The notes under the pieces were generated by a model. The model ran no database searches, was not told the origin of the DNA, and was given only the letters and a program-made list of their open reading frames with translations. The position numbers were made by a program, and so were the translations under genes. From assembly GCA_903926205.1 (NCBI GenBank), contig CAIYID010000080.1, forward strand, positions 1 through 32,896: a stretch of 32,896 nucleotides of DNA. The letters are read 5' to 3'. Below, piece by piece: positions 15,114-22,948 of this stretch (its first letter is position 1; the number at the start of each line of letters is the position of its first letter). The DNA comes from an uncultured Bdellovibrionales bacterium. GTDB lineage: Bacteria > Bdellovibrionota > Bdellovibrionia > Bdellovibrionales > Bdellovibrionaceae.

Positions 15114-16358
15114 ATGATAATGAATGAAATGTCGTTTCAAAGATTTTTTAGCATTTTAGTCCTTATTTCTTCATATTATTCAGCCTTTTCCTATGCCTCC
15201 ACCATCGAACGCGGACTTTTCTTTTACCGCAACCCTCAAAGTCTCTTTCCCTCCGGTCAAGCCAATCGTAATGAACTCAGTCATTCCTTCCTTCGTAAAG
15301 AAAATGACAAAACCTATCTCATTGAAAAAGACCATCGACAGATGTGGATTTCCGCTCAGCATATTCTTCGTGATGTTGATGTTTCGAAAATTTTGAGTAA
15401 AGAAGGCCTGCCCGTCATGGAAGATTTGGGCTTAGCTAAAAATCTAAGTTTTTGCTCGCTCCGAAATCGACCAGAGTGGACCGCCGATGCTATCATCTCC
15501 GTGCCCGCTTTAACTTCACTCAGTCTGATTGGGATTAGCTCTGAATGGGCTCTCGTTGAATTCAAATCCGGAAAGGAATCTTTGCAGGGCTATCTGGATT
15601 TGAACAATTTGGTTCTCAAGGCGGACTTTGCCTCTTTTGTTCTTACAAAAAAAAATCAATGGAGACCTGTGCAATATCGTGATCAAGGTCAGTTAGTCCT
15701 TGATCAGAATGAGCGAATGCTCCTGATGGACGCCAGAGCTCTCATCACACAACCCGATCTTGGTGTCGTGATTCGAAAAAATGATCGACTGCGCTTGAGC
15801 CTTAAAAATCATATTCGCATTCGTCGATTCGAGGCTGGCGAATGGAACATCAGTGCGCTCAAAGGGCATGGTGAAGTTTTCTGGCATGATGAACCTCCTG
15901 AGGCCTGGCAACCTTTGATCGAAGCGGAAAGTCTAACCACAGAAGACTTACTTAAAAGAGAAATCACTTCCGTCGCTTTCCACCCTCACAATCCCCGCTG
16001 GGGAGTGGCCTCCAGCCAAGGGATCTATATCACCACTGACGGTGAGAAATGGTATCCAGTAAAAAATTTCGGTCACCGCGATTTTCCCGTAGCAATCAAT
16101 TCAAAAGGTGACATCATTGTCGGCAGTTTTCTCAGTAAAAATTTTGATCGACATTTTGAGCCTTATTTGCGATGGGAACAGCTCGCACGCACCATTGAAA
16201 CTCAAACAAAACGAAATTTACCCGCATTGCAAATAAAAAATGTGAGTTTTTTAGAAAACGATGAGCTCAAGCTTTCCCTCGACACAGGTAGCAGCCCCAT
16301 TGAAGTGAAAGGTCATCCGTCTAAAACTGATTCCTGGCAATTAGTTAAAATAAGGTAA
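15114..16358 (+). CDS. exported protein of unknown function with an Asp-box-like motif
   Basis: I start at the ATG at 15114; ATGs at 15120 and 15129 are also possible. All keep the signal peptide MSFQRFFSILVLISSYYSAF (cleavage near YAS). An in-frame TTG at 15084 adds only unlikely residues. The mature protein, about 385 residues, is beta-rich. Near its C-terminus it has GIYITTDGEKWYPV, which resembles an Asp-box (BNR) turn of beta-propellers, followed by SKGDIIVGSFLSKN. The preceding half has paired strands (GYLDLNNLVLKADFASFV). No catalytic site is seen. Its 3' end overlaps the convergent acyltransferase gene by 18 bp. Confidence 0.7.
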   Translation: MIMNEMSFQRFFSILVLISSYYSAFSYASTIERGLFFYRNPQSLFPSGQANRNELSHSFLRKENDKTYLIEKDHRQMWISAQHILRDVDVSKILSKEGLPVMEDLGLAKNLSFCSLRNRPEWTADAIISVPALTSLSLIGISSEWALVEFKSGKESLQGYLDLNNLVLKADFASFVLTKKNQWRPVQYRDQGQLVLDQNERMLLMDARALITQPDLGVVIRKNDRLRLSLKNHIRIRRFEAGEWNISALKGHGEVFWHDEPPEAWQPLIEAESLTTEDLLKREITSVAFHPHNPRWGVASSQGIYITTDGEKWYPVKNFGHRDFPVAINSKGDIIVGSFLSKNFDRHFEPYLRWEQLARTIETQTKRNLPALQIKNVSFLENDELKLSLDTGSSPIEVKGHPSKTDSWQLVKIR

Positions 16359-17063
16359 CATGCTTTCACGAACTCGCCGTGAAAGATCGCCGCGAGTCTC
16401 GACGGTGTAACTGGTTGTTGAAACCGACGGCAAATATTCCACGATGATTTCTTCGTGACAGGCTTTTATGCAGGGAAAAAAAGAACCTTTGGACCAAGCG
16501 GAATGAGCACCCTTAATCACCACCGGCACGACCGGAACTCCGGCTTGAATTGCAAAAATAAAGGGACCAGCCTTAAAAGGTAAAAGCTTTTCCTCGTGAT
16601 TTCGGCCACCTTCCGGCGACAAAGCGAAGCGCTCCCCTTGTCGAGCTCGCTCTTCAGAATCACGCAAAACTTTGATTGCCTTTTCGCGATTTTTTCGTGC
16701 TATCGGCAATACGCCACCTGCTTTGAGAGCCAACCGAAAAACTGGAATCGAAAAAAACTCCGCCTTTGCTCCAAATCGAATACCGTAAACATTTTGCACC
16801 ATTACAAAAATATCAAAAAAACTCGTGTGATTAAAAAGAAAGAGGCATCCTGAAGTGGGAATATTTTCGCGCCCTTTTGTGATCAACCGAATTCCTAAAA
16901 AAAAAATAACGGACCTTGCCCACCAATTGGCACAACGGTCGATGATTTTTCGATTTCCCGTCAATTGATAAGAGAACGCGCCGACGGCACTTAACACCAG
17001 CGTTGCTAAAGGAAAAAAGAAAAAAGTGAAAATGAGCGCACGCAAAAAGAGAAGAACTTTCAT
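16341..17063 (-). CDS. plsC: 1-acylglycerol-3-phosphate acyltransferase (PlsC family)
   Basis: The enzyme acylates lysophosphatidic acid at the inner membrane to give phosphatidic acid for phospholipid synthesis. Its 240 residues have the usual length. N-terminal hydrophobic segments (res 5-30 and 50-60) anchor it. The motifs are in order: NHTSFFD with H79 and D84 (catalytic HX4D), KAEFFSIPVFRLALKAGGVLPIAR (motif II), SPEGGR at 149-154 (substrate phosphate binding) and AGVPVVPVVIKG (motif IV). The start ATG overlaps the upstream gene's stop as ATGA, so translation is likely coupled to the RelA/SpoT-like protein. PlsC paralogues exist in many genomes, so it may be an accessory copy. Confidence 0.88.
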   Translation of the reverse strand: MKVLLFLRALIFTFFFFPLATLVLSAVGAFSYQLTGNRKIIDRCANWWARSVIFFLGIRLITKGRENIPTSGCLFLFNHTSFFDIFVMVQNVYGIRFGAKAEFFSIPVFRLALKAGGVLPIARKNREKAIKVLRDSEERARQGERFALSPEGGRNHEEKLLPFKAGPFIFAIQAGVPVVPVVIKGAHSAWSKGSFFPCIKACHEEIIVEYLPSVSTTSYTVETRGDLSRRVRESMLPYFN

Positions 17064-18181
17064 TTTCTTTCGTCCAGCTCAGGCAAAACTCGGCGGCGAG
17101 CCGCCAAGCGCTGTCGTTCTTTATAAGCCTGATGCTCAGCAGGACCTGATAAGACTTTCTGATGTGATTCTTGATCCATAATTTGAATTTCGTAAGGAAA
17201 AAAGAACGAAAATTGACCTTTTTTATCTGGAAGAGTTAAACGAATCAGCTTGCGAGAAATAAACTTAATAAATTTATAATCTGGGCCAGAGAAAAAATTT
17301 TCTTTACGCAAATATTCAACTGAATGTTTTTGTTCTTCAAGTTTAGCTTTAAAATAGCTCTCTACTTCTTCGTCAGTGCCCGTGAATTTCGCATCTTTTA
17401 ATTGCTTTGCAACTTCACAAAATAAATTAATTGGATATAAGTTATTCGAAGATTGATCTGGCATGATATGAGGATAACTGATCAAATTTTCATTGACCAA
17501 AAAACGAACAACTCGAAAAGCATCAACCATTGAATGCGTCACAAAGCGCACGCCTAATTTATCATAAACACTCATGGCCAAGGCATCCGGTTTCGCCAAG
17601 AGTTTAATGACGGTGCTTGTGCTTGTTTTAAACGGCTTAATTTCAAAGCCGAGTAATGCCAAGGAATCTTTATCGAAGACCCCGTCTAAGGAGGACGCTT
17701 TTTTTAACCAGATTTTTCCACTTGTTCCATCATGCAAAATGCAATTTTGAAAAGGCGACAAAATCTGTTTTTGGATTTCTTCAGAAAAGCTTGAAAATAA
17801 ATCATTTTCGGTGTGAACGAAGATATGGATGACTCGCAAAAGCGCACAAGACCATTTTTGTAAATTATGTTCGGAAGCTTGAGAGCTAGAAGCGAATAAG
17901 AGCAACTGTCGAATATCACCGAGTTGCTTGGGGTCGCGAAGTATTTCAGGAATTTCTGTTGTGGAAAAACCGAGTTTTTCCTCCAGAAACACCAGGGCCC
18001 GCCGATGAAAATACCAGAGCTTTTTCAGATCACCTTCTTGCTCGATATCAAAACCGTATCCCTGAAGAAAGGCCGTAGCATCTGCCGTATTCTTAATATT
18101 TAACTTAGGCATGTCGAGAGAAGACTTACCGCCAACCACAGATTTTAATACTGACTCACTAAAATTAAACCGCTGAAACAT
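17060..18181 (-). CDS. RelA/SpoT-like nucleotidyltransferase-fold protein (divergent)
   Basis: This 373-residue cytoplasmic protein has no signal peptide. The N-terminal 180 residues are mostly helical. The middle and C-terminal parts keep the order of motifs of the RelA/SpoT synthetase domain. K193/K197 are followed by VYDKLGVRFVTHSMVDAFRVV (206-226; compare RelA's LFDVRAVRIVAERLQDCY), with D207 at the metal site and R212. Then come IMPDQSSNNLYP (239-250; RelA has an NP.PNGYQS loop) and YEIQIMDQESH (330-340; RelA VEIQIRTKQMH), with E331 and Q333 at the catalytic positions. An insert of about 80 residues separates the last two motifs. The alignment is mine by eye. Activity as a (p)ppGpp synthetase is uncertain because the Y-Q-S-x-H loop is not kept. 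It has its own promoter and is coupled to plsC. Confidence 0.65.
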   Translation of the reverse strand: MFQRFNFSESVLKSVVGGKSSLDMPKLNIKNTADATAFLQGYGFDIEQEGDLKKLWYFHRRALVFLEEKLGFSTTEIPEILRDPKQLGDIRQLLLFASSSQASEHNLQKWSCALLRVIHIFVHTENDLFSSFSEEIQKQILSPFQNCILHDGTSGKIWLKKASSLDGVFDKDSLALLGFEIKPFKTSTSTVIKLLAKPDALAMSVYDKLGVRFVTHSMVDAFRVVRFLVNENLISYPHIMPDQSSNNLYPINLFCEVAKQLKDAKFTGTDEEVESYFKAKLEEQKHSVEYLRKENFFSGPDYKFIKFISRKLIRLTLPDKKGQFSFFFPYEIQIMDQESHQKVLSGPAEHQAYKERQRLAARRRVLPELDERK

Positions 18182-18189
18182 AACCCGGC

Positions 18190-18217
18190 ATTATATAGCC
18201 TCTGAGCTTATTGGCAA
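18190..18217 (-). promoter_or_regulatory. sigma-70-type promoter giving a near-leaderless mRNA
   Basis: On the minus strand TTGCCA (18217-18212) and a perfect TATAAT (18195-18190) are separated by 16 bp. The expected start of transcription, seven bases after the -10 box, is at about 18183, two bases before the ATG at 18181. No purine-rich ribosome site precedes that ATG. The -35 box lies just upstream of the stop codon of the preceding lipoprotein gene. Confidence 0.65.
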
Positions 18218-18882
18218 GTAAAGAAGCCACCACAAGATTGTGTCGTAAAATCACCCAAATACGTCCAACTGGTCGCCGTCGTATACTGGCCAGATCCGTA
18301 ATAAACTCGGCCGTTGAAAGTGGTTGTATTCAAGTTACCTGAAATCATGATCCAGCCATACTGATCTTGAAACACCATTTGAGTCGTCTCATAATTTTGA
18401 CCAGAGACCAAAGAAAGAGTGCCATAGCTCGAAGAATTCATACCCACCGCAATAACAAAGGGTCCGTATTGGTTAGGATTCGATAAGGCAAGGCTATCTT
18501 TGATTTGAATTTCTACATAAGATTGATTTGAAATCATATTTTGAGTTGGAGAGGCTGCATCAAAATGCACTTTTCCAGTGATTGTCATCCCGTTATTTGC
18601 ATCCACTGTACCCATGTTACTTCCAGAAGGAAGACTGAGCTGCAATAAACCCTGAGCCGCAGCTGTTGCGCTGCCGCCAGTCACTGAAGTACTATAAACC
18701 AAATTTCCAGTGCCTGCGAGTGTCGTATTAATAGCGGCAGCATTATTTGGATTACGGCCACTCAAACGAGCACCATTATTAGAATTGTTATTTGCACAGC
18801 CCACCATTGTCAGCATAGCCATTGTCGCTACTAAGATCGATTTTGCCATCTGACTGTTTTTCATCCCGTTTTGATTTTTCAT
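18208..18882 (-). CDS. small lipoprotein of unknown function
   Basis: The 224-residue protein opens with a lipoprotein signal ending in lipobox MVGC (C29), then an Asn-rich linker (CANNNSNNGARLSGRNPNN) typical of surface lipoproteins. The rest is a beta-rich domain with strands such as MTITGKVHFDAAS, YVEIQIKDSLAL and YGWIMISGNLNTTTFNGRVYYG. A Cys pair at the end (SCGGFFTCQ) probably forms a disulfide. The ribosome site GGAGGG five bases before the ATG fixes the start over the internal ATGs at codons 7 and 12. It lies 26 bp before the RelA/SpoT-like gene on the same strand, but that gene has its own promoter. No family is recognised. Confidence 0.75.
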   Translation of the reverse strand: MKNQNGMKNSQMAKSILVATMAMLTMVGCANNNSNNGARLSGRNPNNAAAINTTLAGTGNLVYSTSVTGGSATAAAQGLLQLSLPSGSNMGTVDANNGMTITGKVHFDAASPTQNMISNQSYVEIQIKDSLALSNPNQYGPFVIAVGMNSSSYGTLSLVSGQNYETTQMVFQDQYGWIMISGNLNTTTFNGRVYYGSGQYTTATSWTYLGDFTTQSCGGFFTCQ

Positions 18883-18979
18883 AATCCCTCCATTTTAAAT
18901 TCAATTTGTTGCTACAACTTGTATATAGGCAAGGATGGTGCCACCAAAAACCCCAGTACTTTGGCGATGATTGACTCAG

Positions 18980-19068
18980 CTCGAGACAAAAATCAAAAAT
19001 GCGCTTAAAAAGAGCGCACAAGTGTTAGAAGTCTCGACAGTTTGGAAGTTTGATTTTTTTGTCTCAAG
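18980..19068 (-). ncRNA. candidate structured RNA ending in a terminator (tentative)
   Basis: On the minus strand, CTTGAGAC followed by an A-run and TCAAA (19068-19049) can pair with TTTGATTTTTGTCTCGAG (18997-18980) to form an outer stem of about 18 bp. Inside it sits a perfect TGCGCT/AGCGCA hairpin (19018-19000) followed by TTTTTGATTTTTG. A second GTCTCGAC-type copy lies between the arms, which would allow alternative pairing. It follows the fadJ terminator, so it would need its own start. No promoter was identified, and it may simply be a second terminator or a relic repeat. Confidence 0.3.
18986..19018 (-). terminator. intrinsic terminator-like hairpin, leftward
   Basis: The stem TGCGCT/AGCGCA has a 7-nt loop. 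On the minus strand it is followed directly by five T and then GATTTTTG. It would stop leftward transcription before the lipoprotein gene, and could serve as back-up to the fadJ terminator or as the end of a small RNA. Confidence 0.6.
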
Positions 19069-19143
19069 ATGAGAATGGGGAGTGAGGCGAGCGATAAGGA
19101 TCAGTAGCAAGAAAACCAGGCACAGGAAAATGTGACCGATACT

Positions 19144-19176
19144 AAAAAAAATCGAGCGTCCTCGATGGACGCTCGA
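19144..19176 (-). terminator. intrinsic terminator of the fadI-fadJ operon
   Basis: CGAGCGTCC (19153-19161) and GGACGCTCG (19167-19175) form a perfect GC-rich 9-bp stem with a 5-nt loop, extended by one T-A pair. A run of eight T follows on the minus strand (19151-19144). It lies 48 bp past the fadJ stop. Confidence 0.92.
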
Positions 19177-19223
19177 AATGAGATTAAGAGTGCAAAGCTC
19201 TTTTAATCAGAATGATCTCACCC

Positions 19224-21386
19224 TCACTTATAAAACTTGGAATTATTCTTAGCCAAGTTCACCAGCGGAGTCGCTGGTTTCAATCGCGCAGCACCCTTAG
19301 ATAAGTAATGGTCAAGCTGGTCACAAATGTATTTCGTACCGATGGAGTCCGCGTATTTCAAAAGCCCCCCTCGGAATGGCGGAAATCCTGTTCCCATGAT
19401 CATCGCCAAATCCACTTCGTCTGGAGTTTCCACGATACGATCTTCGATCAAAGCTAAAGAGCACTCGTTGATCATCGCGAACACGCCGCGCTCGATACAA
19501 TCTTTGTTCGCGAGCGGATTTGTCGGAGCCGAAAGTCCTAGCTCTGAATAAATATTAGGATCCACTTGCAAACGTTTACCACTGGCATCGTATTGATAAA
19601 AACCTTTTAAGTTTTTCTTGCCCAAACGACCGGATTTTTCAATTTTTTCCATGCAAGGAGCAATCTCTACTCGAGCCCCAAAAGCTTTTTTGAAAATTTT
19701 CAAAACTTTCAAACAAACATCCAAGCCCACTTCATCCATCAAAGCAAAAGGACCCATCGGCATGCCGAACTCTTTCACATAAGCCCGATCCACGCGATCA
19801 ATGTCCATTCCTTCTTGCATCAAGAACGCTGCTTCCGCCATGTATGGAAGTAAAAGTCGGTTCACTAAAAAGCCAGGACCGTCTTTCACTACCACAGGCA
19901 TTTTTCCCATTTTCTTCGAGAGCTCGAAAATAGTCGCCACAGTTTCATCGCTGGATTTCGCCCCGCGAATCACTTCCACCAAAGGCATTTTGTGAACCGG
20001 ATTGAAAAAATGCATTCCAGCAAAATACTCAGGCCTTGGATGACCATTCGCCATCTCCGTCACGGACAATGAAGAGGTGTTCGTCGCAATGATCGCATCA
20101 GGTCGCATATTTTTTGCGGTCTCTGCAATCACCTTCTTTTTAATTTCCATGTCTTCAACGATGGCTTCCACCACCACATCCGATTGTCCGAACCCTGCGT
20201 AAGTCACTCCACCGGTGACCAAGTCAATTTTTCGACGAAAATCATATTCTGTGAGACTTCGACGCTTCACCAATTTCTGCCACAGATCACGAGCGTGCTT
20301 CACGCCTTTTCCAACGGCATCCATATTGATATCTTTCATGCGAGTATCAATGCCTTTGTCCGCAGCCACATAGGCTATTCCTCCGCCCATGGTTCCTGCT
20401 CCAAGAATTCCTAAATGCTTCACGTCTTTTCCTTTGACGCTTGAATTAGCCACGCCCGTTTGTTTTTTCACCATTTCAGTGAGATAAAAAACGTGAATCA
20501 AATTTTTCGAAATCGCTGTGATTCCTAATTCACAAAAATTTTCGAGCTCAATTTTTAGGGCTCGAGTGCGGTCAGACATTCCATAAGTCTTTTCGATCAC
20601 AGAAATCGCCGTGAGCGGAGCCGGATAATGCCCATGAGTCATCTTCAGAACACCTTTTCGCGCTTGTGAAAAAACAATTCCGCGTCCCAATCCACTTTCA
20701 AGGAATTTATTCACCAAACCCGTAGGGCAAAAAGTCTTGCGACGTTTTTTACCACCCTCTTTTAAAAGGTCAGCCGCATAACGCAAAGTTTGTTCGGCTA
20801 AAATAGAAGGATGAACCACTCGATCCACCAGACCCATTTTTGCGGCTTTTTTCGCCGCCACCGCTTTACCTTGTAAAATAATATCTAGTGCTGCTTGTAA
20901 GCCAATGATTCGCGGCATACGGATGCAACCACCAAAGCCCGGAATAATTCCCAATTTTGTTTCTGGAAGTCCAATGCGAGTCTCTGACGCTTCCGAAGCA
21001 ATTCGATAATCACAAGCCATGATGAATTCACAACCACCACCCATGCAGGCACCATGAACCGAGGCCAAGGTTGGCATTGGAAGATCTTCCACTAAATTGA
21101 AGATTTCCTGTCCCGCCCCCACCGCTTTGGTGAAAGATTCCTTTGTATTGAGACTTTTGATCTCTTCGATGTCCGCGCCGGCAATAAAAATTTTCGGTTT
21201 GGCCGAACGGAAAATAATTAATTTATAAGATGATTTGGCGAGCTCCTGCACCACTTCTTTGAATCGAGTCATGGTTTGGGTGTTCCACTTATTGACTTTT
21301 TCCCCAACGAGGTCGAACTCCACAATGGCAATAGAAGAATCACCGATTTTTTGAGGAATGACGTTGATACTTTCTTGGATGCTCAT
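19224..21386 (-). CDS. fadJ: multifunctional enoyl-CoA hydratase / 3-hydroxyacyl-CoA dehydrogenase
   Basis: The protein carries out the second and third steps of beta-oxidation as the alpha subunit of the FadIJ complex. The ATG at 21386 (720 residues) has GAGG seven bases upstream; an upstream TTG at 21404 has nothing comparable. The N-terminal crotonase domain (1-190) has E120 (GGGCEFIMACD) and E142 (GLPETKLGIIPGFGG). The NAD domain follows (LGILGAGTMGGGIAYVA, about 325-345), with catalytic His in GMHFFNPVHKMPLVEVIRG. The tandem C-terminal helical domains contain GRLGKKNLKGFYQYD and end GFPPFRGGLLKYADS. Length and domain order are normal. It begins one base after the fadI stop, so the two are translated together. 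An intrinsic terminator follows. Confidence 0.93.
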   Translation of the reverse strand: MSIQESINVIPQKIGDSSIAIVEFDLVGEKVNKWNTQTMTRFKEVVQELAKSSYKLIIFRSAKPKIFIAGADIEEIKSLNTKESFTKAVGAGQEIFNLVEDLPMPTLASVHGACMGGGCEFIMACDYRIASEASETRIGLPETKLGIIPGFGGCIRMPRIIGLQAALDIILQGKAVAAKKAAKMGLVDRVVHPSILAEQTLRYAADLLKEGGKKRRKTFCPTGLVNKFLESGLGRGIVFSQARKGVLKMTHGHYPAPLTAISVIEKTYGMSDRTRALKIELENFCELGITAISKNLIHVFYLTEMVKKQTGVANSSVKGKDVKHLGILGAGTMGGGIAYVAADKGIDTRMKDINMDAVGKGVKHARDLWQKLVKRRSLTEYDFRRKIDLVTGGVTYAGFGQSDVVVEAIVEDMEIKKKVIAETAKNMRPDAIIATNTSSLSVTEMANGHPRPEYFAGMHFFNPVHKMPLVEVIRGAKSSDETVATIFELSKKMGKMPVVVKDGPGFLVNRLLLPYMAEAAFLMQEGMDIDRVDRAYVKEFGMPMGPFALMDEVGLDVCLKVLKIFKKAFGARVEIAPCMEKIEKSGRLGKKNLKGFYQYDASGKRLQVDPNIYSELGLSAPTNPLANKDCIERGVFAMINECSLALIEDRIVETPDEVDLAMIMGTGFPPFRGGLLKYADSIGTKYICDQLDHYLSKGAARLKPATPLVNLAKNNSKFYK

Positions 21387-21387
21387 C

Positions 21388-22734
21388 TTAAGCCTCACTT
21401 TCAATGATCATTGAGCCACCTTGACCGCCACCGATACACAAAGTCGCTAGACCAAATTGGATATTTCTCCGTTTCATTTCTTTCATCAGAGTGATTATCA
21501 AACGACTTCCTGTTGCTCCCACTGGATGTCCCAGAGCAATAGCGCCACCGTTCACATTGCAAATTTCTTCGCGAATTTCTCCGATTTTGGAACTTAAACC
21601 CAATTTTTCTTTAGCAAAAGTGTCACTATCAAAAGCTTTTCGGCAAGAAAGCACTTGTGCTGCAAAAGCCTCATTCAGCTCAACTAAGCCAATGTCTTTC
21701 ATCGTCAATCCCGCTCGTTTCAGCGCCACTGGCGTGGAGTACACTGGTCCTAGTCCCATGCGTTCTGGCTCAAGTCCCGCGAAGCCATAACTCCGAATTT
21801 TTGCAATGGGTTTGTAACCCAAGGCCTGCGCTTTTTCTCTCGACATCAAAAGTAACATGGCTGCGCCATCAGTGATCGGACAAGAATTACCCGCGGTGAT
21901 GGTGCCAGTGAGTTTATCAAAAAATGGTTTTAATTTAGTGAGAGCTTCAATGGTTTGAGTCTCACGAGGTCCAATATCTTCAGTGAGAGTCTCTTTATAA
22001 TCTGGTGGCAACATGAAAGGGGCAATTTCTTCTTTCATGCGACCTTCTTTGGTCGCTTTAGCCGCCAACAAATGCGAGCGCAGTGCAAACTCATCTTGCT
22101 CTCTTCGGCTGAGGTTCCACTCTTTGGCTAAAATCTCTGCCGTTTGTCCCATATTGATTCCCACAAAAGGATCTGTCAGTCCTTGCATCACTCCATTCAC
22201 AGGCTTGAACTTTGTGTTCAACATCGGTGGAGTGCTGACAAGTTCCCAAACTTGTTTAAAATCCGCATTGAGAAGCGCACCAAGAACTCCCAATTTTTGT
22301 CCTGTGCTTCGAGCGGCCACTAACTGATTGAGCAAGTCCTGAAATTTCTGTGGCATCAACCAAGGAATCTGAGACATATTCTCAGTGCCGCCGGCGATAA
22401 TCACATCCATGGTGCCTGCTTTAATTTTTTCAAAGCCATGAGAAATGGACTCCATGGCAGAAGCACAATTTCTGTGCACTGTGTACGCGGATGTCTTTTG
22501 AGGAATGCCGGCATTCAGAGCCACCACGCGAGCGATGTTCACGGCATCAGCGGGGTTTCCCGTGTTTCCAATGATCACCTCATCAACCACATCCACATCT
22601 AAATTTGTTTTAGCAATCAGCTCCTTCAGAGCAACTCGGCCAATCTCTGCCGGATGAATTTTTGCTAGCTTTGTTCCTGATTTTACGAAGGGAGTTCGCA
22701 AACCCTCCACGATGACGACATCACGTGCTGACAT
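21388..22734 (-). CDS. fadI: acetyl-CoA acyltransferase (beta-oxidation thiolase)
   Basis: The enzyme cleaves 3-ketoacyl-CoA to acetyl-CoA and a shortened acyl-CoA, as the beta subunit with FadJ. Its 448 residues are slightly longer than classical thiolases, as FadI proteins are. The nucleophile is C90 in HRNCASAMESI. H403 lies in GGAIALGHPVGATGSR and C433 in LATLCIGGGQGG. The ribosome site AAAGGA sits eight bases before the ATG. It is the first gene of the fadI-fadJ operon and divergent from the malic enzyme gene, with about 214 bp between start codons. I call it FadI rather than FadA on size, the order thiolase-then-FadJ and the partner's type. Confidence 0.9.
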   Translation of the reverse strand: MSARDVVIVEGLRTPFVKSGTKLAKIHPAEIGRVALKELIAKTNLDVDVVDEVIIGNTGNPADAVNIARVVALNAGIPQKTSAYTVHRNCASAMESISHGFEKIKAGTMDVIIAGGTENMSQIPWLMPQKFQDLLNQLVAARSTGQKLGVLGALLNADFKQVWELVSTPPMLNTKFKPVNGVMQGLTDPFVGINMGQTAEILAKEWNLSRREQDEFALRSHLLAAKATKEGRMKEEIAPFMLPPDYKETLTEDIGPRETQTIEALTKLKPFFDKLTGTITAGNSCPITDGAAMLLLMSREKAQALGYKPIAKIRSYGFAGLEPERMGLGPVYSTPVALKRAGLTMKDIGLVELNEAFAAQVLSCRKAFDSDTFAKEKLGLSSKIGEIREEICNVNGGAIALGHPVGATGSRLIITLMKEMKRRNIQFGLATLCIGGGQGGSMIIESEA

Positions 22735-22948
22735 ATACCAATCCTTTGGTGAATGTTTAAATCGCTTTCTCTCTCAAGAAAGAAAGCTCTTAACTTTTTA
22801 CATTGCTAATTAGTCTATATGCAGTGCCGTTCATTTGGAAAATCTGGTTTGCAGTTTCTGCCTCGCATTACGCAAAAATTTTGACTAGTTGAGCCGTGCC
22901 AGCCTTCTCTGCTTTTGCCATACTTTCCCATTCATGGAAGGAAGTCTC
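22735..22948. promoter_or_regulatory. divergent promoter region of fadIJ and malic enzyme
   Basis: This 214-bp stretch separates the start codons of fadI (leftward) and the malic enzyme gene (rightward). It contains an inverted repeat, GCTTTCT (22764-22770) with AGAAAGC (22781-22787), in the leader of fadI. I found no clean -35/-10 pair on either strand and no recognisable FadR- or PsrA-like site. Confidence 0.4.

Larger units (their letters stand above)
18883..19223. other. intergenic region with two leftward terminators
   Basis: This 341-bp gap lies downstream of fadJ and upstream of the small lipoprotein gene, both on the minus strand. It contains the fadJ terminator (19144-19176), a second terminator-like hairpin (18986-19018) inside a larger inverted repeat (18980-19068), and presumably the promoter of the lipoprotein gene. 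A -10-like TATATA at about 18928-18933 (minus strand) is the only promoter hint. No open frame with a ribosome site is seen. Confidence 0.5.
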
